Program-made: the position numbers and the translations under genes | NCBI RefSeq assembly: GCF_023101185.1 | Contig: NZ_CP078077.1 | Coordinates: 711,630 to 775,629, forward strand | DNA: 64,000 bases | From: Microbacterium galbinum | GTDB taxonomy: Bacteria > Actinomycetota > Actinomycetes > Actinomycetales > Microbacteriaceae | Direction of reading: 5' to 3' | The notes under the pieces: model-generated | Seen by the model: only the letters and a program-made list of their open reading frames with translations | Told to the model about the DNA's origin: nothing | Database searches by the model: none | Shown here: positions 58,895-64,000 of the stretch, piece after piece | Position numbering within the stretch: the stretch's first letter is position 1 | Layout of the letters: each line of letters starts with the position of its first letter

Positions 58895-60040
58895 ATGGGT
58901 ATGAGCAAGAACACGGCGGCGTGGATCGATTCCCCGTATGCGGATCTGACGATTCGAGAGGCCCCGATGCCCGCACCCGGGCCGGACCAGTTGCTGGTCG
59001 AGGTGCGCGCGCTGGCGGTGAACCCCCTGGACGCGATCATCCAGTCCAACGGGACCGTCATGTACGGCTGGCTGCAGTACCCGGTGATCCTCGGCGAAGA
59101 CGTCGCGGGCATCGTCGTCGAGACCGGAGCGAACGTCGACGGCTTCGCCCCCGGCGATCGCGTCGTGGCGTACGCGATGGGCTTGGAGAAGGGACGGGAC
59201 GCCGTATCCGAGAGCGGGTTCCAGAAGTACGTCGCCGTCGACGCGAGCCTCGCCGCCGCCCTGCCGGATGCGATGGCCTTCGCGGAGGCGGCCGTTCTCC
59301 CGTTGGCGCTGTCCACGGCGGCGGCGGGTCTCTTCGAGGCCGGCCAGCTCGCGCTCGACCACTCGCACCTCGGCGACGCCCTCCCGCGCGAGGAGGTCGT
59401 CGTGGTGTGGGGCGGTGCGACCGCCGTCGGCGGCAACGCGATCCAACTCGCCCGAGCGGCCGGCTACCGCGTCATCACGACGGCATCCGCCCATAACCAC
59501 GACCGGATGAGGCGATTGGGTGCAGAGGCTGTCTTCGACTATCGAGACCCGGATGCCGTCGATCGGATCATCGAAGCCGTGAACGGGTCGGTCGTGGCGG
59601 GTGTCCTCGCGATCGCCGTGGGGTCGGCCGAACCCTGCCTGAGGATCGCGCGCGCGACCGGTGCCCGGAGGATCGCGATGGCGAGCCCGCCGGTCTCGTT
59701 CTACGAACAGCCCCGCAGAGGCGGCCTCTCACTGGTACGGATTCGCCTGTTCGCGCGCCTGGGAACGCGCACGGCTCTCCTGCAGTTGCGGAGCCGCTTG
59801 AGCGGGATCAGAGCCACGTTCATCTGGGGAAGCGCGATCGCCGCCTCCCCCGTCGGACCGGCGGTGTGGGGCGCCTATCTGCCCACGGCTCTCGCGTCGG
59901 GCGCTCATCTCCCCTACCCGGAGGCTCGCATCGCCGGGGACGACCTGTCAGCGGTCCAGGGAGCGATCGATGCGCTTCGCCTCGGCGTGTCCGCGGAGAA
60001 GCTCGTCGTCTCCCTCGATGCGACGGCGACCGGGTCCTGA
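58895..60040 (+). CDS. Zinc-binding-type medium-chain dehydrogenase/quinone reductase
   Basis: The protein has 381 residues from ATG 58895, or 379 from ATG 58901; GGAGA at 58886 lies 4-10 nt before. It belongs to the MDR family: VRALAVNPLDAIIQSNG, VILGEDVAGIVVETG and the cofactor region VVVWGGATAVGGNAIQLARAAGYRVITTAS. It lacks the cysteine-rich zinc loop, so it is of the quinone oxidoreductase type, acting on enones or quinones with NADPH. TetR control suggests induction by a xenobiotic. Confidence 0.87.
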   Translation: MGMSKNTAAWIDSPYADLTIREAPMPAPGPDQLLVEVRALAVNPLDAIIQSNGTVMYGWLQYPVILGEDVAGIVVETGANVDGFAPGDRVVAYAMGLEKGRDAVSESGFQKYVAVDASLAAALPDAMAFAEAAVLPLALSTAAAGLFEAGQLALDHSHLGDALPREEVVVVWGGATAVGGNAIQLARAAGYRVITTASAHNHDRMRRLGAEAVFDYRDPDAVDRIIEAVNGSVVAGVLAIAVGSAEPCLRIARATGARRIAMASPPVSFYEQPRRGGLSLVRIRLFARLGTRTALLQLRSRLSGIRATFIWGSAIAASPVGPAVWGAYLPTALASGAHLPYPEARIAGDDLSAVQGAIDALRLGVSAEKLVVSLDATATGS

Positions 60041-60053
60041 CCGGCAGGTCAGG
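60036..60053. terminator. Small hairpin overlapping two convergent stop codons
   Basis: CCTGACC at 60036-60042 pairs with GGTCAGG at 60047-60053 around a GGCA tetraloop. It spans the ends of the MDR and CPBP genes, which are only 8 bp apart. Its strength is modest. Confidence 0.5.
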
Positions 60054-60912
60054 TCGCCGCCGAAGAGGCGGCATCCGATGCGGCGCGCCTGTTGCGCCGG
60101 TCCTCCCGGATCACGCTGATGACGCCGATCGCGGTGGCGAGCAGCAGCAGACTCTGCACGATCGCCGGGAAGACCTCCGGCGATCCGGGGTGCCCCTGTG
60201 GCATCGAGGCGGCGGGGGTGCCCGCCCCGGAGGCCAGGTAGAGCACCCCATCGGTGAAGGCGTGCACGAGCATCCCGACCCAGAGCCGGCCGGTCACGCG
60301 CCGGACCCAGTAGTACGCGGCACCCACCGAGGCGAGAGCCACGACCTGGAAGGCGATCGCGCCGACCGAGACACCCGCGATGAGGCTGGACGGGATGTGC
60401 GCGAGGGCGAACACGAAACTCGTGACGAGCAGTGTCGCCAGCTCCCCGTGGCGCGCCCGGACCGCGGTGAGGAGGATGCCCCGTATGACGAGCTCCTCAC
60501 CGAAGCCGACCATGAGCGTGCCTGCCGCGATGACGAGGATCGTGCCGATCGACCGCGACACCCAGGGGACGTCACCGAGTTGACCGATGGGACCGAGGAC
60601 GACGAGCACCGGGATCGACAGCAGCCACCAGCGCCGCGGGATCAGCGTGGGGGTCGGTCGTTCCCGCCACACGTCGCTTCCCCATCCGGCCCAGCGCAGG
60701 AACAGCAGCAGGAGGGCGATCGCGATCGCCAGGGGGATGAAGTGCCCGAGCGCGAACTGGGCCGTGCTCTCGTCGTCGCGCACCAGCCCGCTCAGCAGGT
60801 TGCCGAGGCCGGCGGCGAGGGCGATGTAGACGACCACCGCGGCCAGGGCGAGCCACACGCTGCGCGGCCGCCCCGTCGTGGAGACGTGAGCTCCGTCACC
60901 AGCGGGCGTCAT
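60049..60912 (-). CDS. CPBP family intramembrane metalloprotease 1
   Basis: The 287-residue membrane protein has about eight helices and the CPBP motif with Glu139, Glu140 and Arg144 (GEELVIRG), His172 in FALAHIPSS and a further histidine in VHAFTDG. These residues form the metal-binding active site of CAAX-type abortive-infection proteases. Members process prenylated or bacteriocin-type peptides; the target here is unknown. ATG 60912 overlaps the stop of the second CPBP gene by 4 bp. Confidence 0.88.
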   Translation of the reverse strand: MTPAGDGAHVSTTGRPRSVWLALAAVVVYIALAAGLGNLLSGLVRDDESTAQFALGHFIPLAIAIALLLLFLRWAGWGSDVWRERPTPTLIPRRWWLLSIPVLVVLGPIGQLGDVPWVSRSIGTILVIAAGTLMVGFGEELVIRGILLTAVRARHGELATLLVTSFVFALAHIPSSLIAGVSVGAIAFQVVALASVGAAYYWVRRVTGRLWVGMLVHAFTDGVLYLASGAGTPAASMPQGHPGSPEVFPAIVQSLLLLATAIGVISVIREDRRNRRAASDAASSAAT

Positions 60913-61769
60913 GCGGTGGCGGGGTTGGCGGTCGTCGCCGGAGCAGCGGCGCCGGCCTCGTTCACGCGACCGCGGATGAGGAACAGCGCCACGAGGCCGA
61001 AGATGATCACCGCGTAGTTGCCGGTGCTCGCAACGGTGAGCCAGACGTTCTGCGCACCCTCGACCGCGGTGTCGACGCCCCCGGTCGAGAGGATGGTCAT
61101 CGGGTCGGTGAGCGCGTGCGCGAGGATCGCCCAGACGATACTGCCGGTGACGCGCATGATCAGATACATGCAGATGCCGAAGAAGAACGTGTAGACGAGC
61201 AGCACGATGATCGTGAGCGAGATCCCGGTGCCGATCGCGTTGATCAGGTGCATCATGGCGAACAGCACCGACGAGAGCACCGCGACCACGCGCTCGGAGT
61301 AGCCGCCCTTGCGCAGCAGGGCGACGCCGGCACCGCGGGTCACGAGCTCCTCGGCGATGCCGATGACCAGGCCCGCGAGCAGTGTGACGAGCACGACCCC
61401 CGCGGGGAAAGAGCCGTAGTCGAGACCGATCAGACGCAGGACGATCGGGTAGGCGACCACGGCGACCGCGATCCACATCCACGGGCGTCCGCCGATCGGC
61501 TGGCGGCCGAAGACGGGCTTCAGCCACCCGATCGCGGCGAGGAACAGGACGATCACGAGGGCACCGAGGCCAATCGGCAGCACCAGCTCGAGCAGCACGT
61601 TGGTCGCGCTCGCGAGCGGGCCGCCGTCGTCGATGAGGTGGCCGAGCGTGAGACCGACCAGCTGGCTGATCCCGAGGAACACCGCGAGATAGGCGACGGT
61701 GACCAGCAGGGCCTTCCACCATCCGCCGCGATTCCAGAAGCCTTCGCGCGTCTGCCAGAAATCCGTCAT
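60909..61769 (-). CDS. CPBP family intramembrane metalloprotease 2
   Basis: The 286-residue membrane protein has about eight helices, with Glu140, Glu141 and Arg145 in AEELVTRG, His174 in FAMMHLINA and a third histidine in AHALTDP. It is a paralogue of the protein downstream (60049-60912) with low overall identity. The two genes are translationally coupled. The N-terminal cytoplasmic segment DFWQTREGFWNRGG is unusual for its aromatic content. The substrate is unknown. Confidence 0.88.
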   Translation of the reverse strand: MTDFWQTREGFWNRGGWWKALLVTVAYLAVFLGISQLVGLTLGHLIDDGGPLASATNVLLELVLPIGLGALVIVLFLAAIGWLKPVFGRQPIGGRPWMWIAVAVVAYPIVLRLIGLDYGSFPAGVVLVTLLAGLVIGIAEELVTRGAGVALLRKGGYSERVVAVLSSVLFAMMHLINAIGTGISLTIIVLLVYTFFFGICMYLIMRVTGSIVWAILAHALTDPMTILSTGGVDTAVEGAQNVWLTVASTGNYAVIIFGLVALFLIRGRVNEAGAAAPATTANPATA

Positions 61770-61936
61770 GCGTCCCCCCGGGGATCGCTCGCGCCCGATC
61801 GGCGAGTCGCTCTCATCATCCCGGCGGCGGAATATCGGTGTCAACGCTCGGGCCAGAGACAGAGTGATCGTGCGGCAGCCCTCCGTCGCGCTCAGCGGAT
61901 GAGAGAACCCAGCGCCCGCCGCTGTCAGGCCGGCTC

Positions 61937-62665
61937 TCAGGCGATGCCGGACGTTCCGAGCAACGAGCCGAGAGCGAACGTCGCGGCGAGAGCGAGCGCC
62001 CCGCCGACCACGACCCTGACCGTCGGCCGGACCGCAGGGTTCCCGCCGATCCTCGCGCTCACGAACCCCGTCAGCGCCAGCGCGAGCAGGACGACGATGA
62101 ACGTGATCGGGACGCGCAGGTCGACGGGCGGCAGCAGGATCGCCAGCAACGGGAGCAACCCTCCGATAGTGAACGCAAGAGCCGACGCTCCAGCCGCAGC
62201 CCACGGGCTCACCACGTGGTCTTCGGTCATTCCGAGCTCTGCTTCCAGGTGCGCGGTGAGGACGTCGTGGGCGGTCAGCTCTTCCGCGACCTTGCGTGCT
62301 GTCTCCGGAGTGAGCCCCTTCGCCTGGTAGATACCGGTGAGCTCTTCGAGCTCCGCAGCGGGATCATCGACCAGCTCCTGGCGTTCTTTCGCGATCAGCG
62401 CCCGCTGGCTATCGCTCTGACTGCTGACCGAGACGTACTCGCCCAGCGCCATCGAGACCGCCCCACCGACCAGACCCGCGATACCCGCCGTCAGCAGAGG
62501 AGCGAAACCCGTCGTCGCACCGGCGACACCCACGACGAGCGCAGCCACCGAGACGATGCCGTCGTTGGCGCCGAGCACTCCTGCTCGCAACCAGTTCAGC
62601 CGCCCGCTCATGTCATCGGCATGCGGCTCGTCGGGGTGGGCACCGACCGGCTCGACGTCGTTCAT
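61937..62665 (-). CDS. VIT1/CCC1 family transporter
   Basis: The 242-residue protein starts at ATG 62665. It has two helices at the start (RAGVLGANDGIVSVAALVVGVAGA, PLLTAGIAGLVGGAVSMALGEYVSVSSQ), a charged helical segment with many glutamates (residues about 80-140), and three helices at the end. This is the VIT1/CCC1 layout of Fe2+/Mn2+ transporters. The glutamate-rich middle is thought to bind metal. It lies next to no iron box, so its regulation is not visible here. Confidence 0.9.
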   Translation of the reverse strand: MNDVEPVGAHPDEPHADDMSGRLNWLRAGVLGANDGIVSVAALVVGVAGATTGFAPLLTAGIAGLVGGAVSMALGEYVSVSSQSDSQRALIAKERQELVDDPAAELEELTGIYQAKGLTPETARKVAEELTAHDVLTAHLEAELGMTEDHVVSPWAAAGASALAFTIGGLLPLLAILLPPVDLRVPITFIVVLLALALTGFVSARIGGNPAVRPTVRVVVGGALALAATFALGSLLGTSGIA

Positions 62666-62757
62666 ATCGGTAGCTAAGCAGCGCCAGGGGTGCTCCGCCA
62701 GAAGGGGCGAGCGTCGATCGACAGCGACGGGAGCACGACGTTCGACTCCGAACACGG

Positions 62758-62784
62758 AAAAACCCCCTCACGAGGAGGGGGTTT
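62758..62784 (-). terminator. Terminator after the tRNA-Ser
   Basis: On the minus strand AAACCCCCTC pairs with GAGGGGGTTT, a 10-bp stem with a 5-nt loop, followed by a T-run (TTTTT counting the stem end). It directly follows the tRNA gene. Confidence 0.85.
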
Positions 62785-62787
62785 CCA

Positions 62788-62878
62788 TGGCGGTGACGGT
62801 GGGATTTGAACCCACGGTAGGGGGTTACCCTACACAACTTTTCGAGAGTTGCACCTTCGGCCGCTCGGACACGTCACC
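62788..62878 (-). tRNA. tRNA-Ser (anticodon CGA)
   Basis: The acceptor stem GGTGACG (62878-62872) pairs with CGTCACC (62798-62792), with discriminator base G at 62791 and an encoded CCA at 62790-62788. The anticodon stem CAACT/AGTTG encloses loop CTCGAAA, giving anticodon CGA for the codon UCG. A long variable arm (TGTAGGGTAACCCCCTACC) is typical of serine tRNA. Confidence 0.97.
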
Positions 62879-62935
62879 GCGGACAAGCTTACGACACCGC
62901 GCGCTCGCGCGCGAATCGACGACTCGCCAGGGCCC

Positions 62936-63982
62936 TCACCAGGCCGCGGCGACCTCCGCGTGCGTGCGCAGGATGCCCTCCGTCGATCCGGCCGGGGCGC
63001 GGCCGATGCCGCACTCGGTCGCGACGCCGAACGTCGGAACGTACTTCCGGGCCGCGGCGATACGGCGCTCGGCGCCCTCGGCGCCGTCTTCACGGTGCAC
63101 GAGCCCGAGATACAGCTCGTTCACCGGCAGCAGGTCTGCGAGCGGGGCGAAGTATGCCTCGTCGTCTCGGTCGATCGGCACCGGCAGGTGCAGCCATGTG
63201 AACGCGCGATCGGATGCCTCGGCCACCGCGTTCGCGTACGCCACGAGGTGCGCGGTGTCGGTCGGCTCGAAGAAGTGGTGCTCGCCCGCATCGCCGTAAC
63301 AGAGGTGCACCCCCACCTCGACGTCGGCCGGCACGGCGTCGACGAGCGTCGCCAGCCGCGCGACAAGTCCGGTGAAGACGTCGCCGTCCCACCAGGCATC
63401 CATCAGCGCGCCGTAGCCCGACGCACCCTCGATGATTCCCATCTCGCTCGCGACGTCCCACTGGATCGCGAGGTCGTCGTGCGGGATGGCCTCGGCGATC
63501 TCGTCGAGCTCGCGCAGCATCGCGGCGGTGTAGTAGACCTCGAACGCCTCGCGATCGGCGCCCTGGAAGAACGACGAGATCACGGCGAGCGGCGTCGGCA
63601 GCGCGACCTCGAAGCGTGTGCCCTCGGCGATCACGCCCTCCTCGCGCAGACGGCGGAACACCTCGTACGACTCGATCGCCGCCGACGCATAGCCGAGCGG
63701 AGGGATCGCGATGGTCGACGGGTCCACGCCCTCGGCGAGGCGCAGCCCGCGAGCGTCGATCCCCGCACCGAACGGGATCGGCTCGTCACCCACACGCTCG
63801 ATGCCCTCGGCCTCGCCGAGCACGTCGGGCTGGAACATGATCCAGTGGAACCGCTTGCCGACCTCGCCGTCGGGAATGCGTCGGAGACGATCCCCGAGCA
63901 GCTCCGATGCCGTGCGCATCGTCGTCTCGGCGTCGTCGAAGTTCACACTGCCCACGAGAAGGGCGCCCTGTGGCTGCGTCAT
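62936..63982 (-). CDS. MetE-fold protein (cobalamin-independent methionine synthase/UROD-like family)
   Basis: The 348-residue protein is a core MetE-type barrel. It starts LLVGSVNFDDAETTMR and contains RIPDGEVGKRFHWI, then VGVHLCYGD near residues 223-231 and TECGIGR near residue 323, which carry the His, Cys and last Cys expected to bind zinc in MetE-like methyltransferases. It is not close to the MesD protein at 36743-37780: the DEPA motif is absent and QWDVASE is found instead. No MesX partner is next to it. Its methyl donor and acceptor are unknown; methionine synthesis should not be assumed. Confidence 0.82.
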   Translation of the reverse strand: MTQPQGALLVGSVNFDDAETTMRTASELLGDRLRRIPDGEVGKRFHWIMFQPDVLGEAEGIERVGDEPIPFGAGIDARGLRLAEGVDPSTIAIPPLGYASAAIESYEVFRRLREEGVIAEGTRFEVALPTPLAVISSFFQGADREAFEVYYTAAMLRELDEIAEAIPHDDLAIQWDVASEMGIIEGASGYGALMDAWWDGDVFTGLVARLATLVDAVPADVEVGVHLCYGDAGEHHFFEPTDTAHLVAYANAVAEASDRAFTWLHLPVPIDRDDEAYFAPLADLLPVNELYLGLVHREDGAEGAERRIAAARKYVPTFGVATECGIGRAPAGSTEGILRTHAEVAAAW

Positions 63983-64000
63983 GACCTCAGGGTAGCCGCG

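Noticed and set aside
62556..63299. Plus-strand frame with a VGFEPTVGGYPTQLFESCTFG stretch
   Set aside because: This is the well-known false translation of the antisense of a tRNA-Ser gene.
1..64000. Mobile elements, prophage, integration sites
   Set aside because: No transposase, integrase, phage structural gene, terminal inverted repeat or tRNA-end duplication was seen; the tRNA-Ser is followed by a normal terminator.

Overview
The window is high-GC, tightly packed bacterial chromosome with actinobacterial features: GTG starts, stop and start codons overlapping as ATGA, GTGA or TGATG, an IdeR/DtxR-type iron box, DUF2510 repeats, and PQQ-type secreted dehydrogenases. Gene content, codon style and the very frequent 7-mer GGATGCC suggest Microbacteriaceae, most likely Microbacterium; this is an inference from style, not from a marker gene. 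No transposase, integrase, phage gene or CRISPR array is visible, and the only RNA gene found is a tRNA-Ser(CGA). Very long plus-strand open frames are antisense shadows of minus-strand genes.

Region 1-14.1 kb is a carbohydrate catabolic island. It holds a large secreted PQQ/LamG protein (3' end missing), glycerate kinase, a sugar isomerase with a minisatellite tail, a DUF993 enzyme, a Gfo/Idh oxidoreductase, a complete Liv-type ABC importer and a divergent LacI regulator. Matching LacI-type operators lie in the LacI/importer gap and in front of the secreted protein. Region 14.1-18.5 kb is an iron-siderophore ABC importer behind an iron box, plus a DCC-family thiol protein. Region 18.5-23.4 kb has a small hypothetical protein, a flavin/[2Fe-2S] oxidoreductase pair, and an MFS exporter with two paralogous MarR regulators.

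Region 23.4-35.5 kb is one long minus-strand, largely overlap-coupled operon: pxpA-pxpB-pxpC, SDR, RraA-like aldolase, aminotransferase, 2-hydroxyacid dehydrogenase, idnO, idnD, gntK, and last a protein with three His/Cys repeats and a helix-turn-helix. A divergent LacI regulator and an MHS-type symporter flank it. Region 35.8-39.9 kb carries a DUF2510 membrane protein and a mesX-mesD pair (oxygen-dependent, folate-independent methionine synthase) with a divergent LysR regulator.

Region 39.9-48.9 kb has an APC permease, a zinc alcohol dehydrogenase with a divergent PucR regulator, and an operon of SDR, an alpha/beta-hydrolase fused to a gluconate-2-dehydrogenase-subunit-3-like domain, a GMC oxidoreductase and another hydrolase. 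Region 49.0-56.4 kb is a divergent glycan cluster: six glycosyltransferases and a WcbI-like protein with no exporter. Region 56.5-64 kb holds a PPOX flavoprotein, two dehydrogenases, a TetR regulator with a clear operator, two CPBP membrane proteases, a VIT1/CCC1 transporter, the tRNA-Ser, and a second MetE-fold protein.
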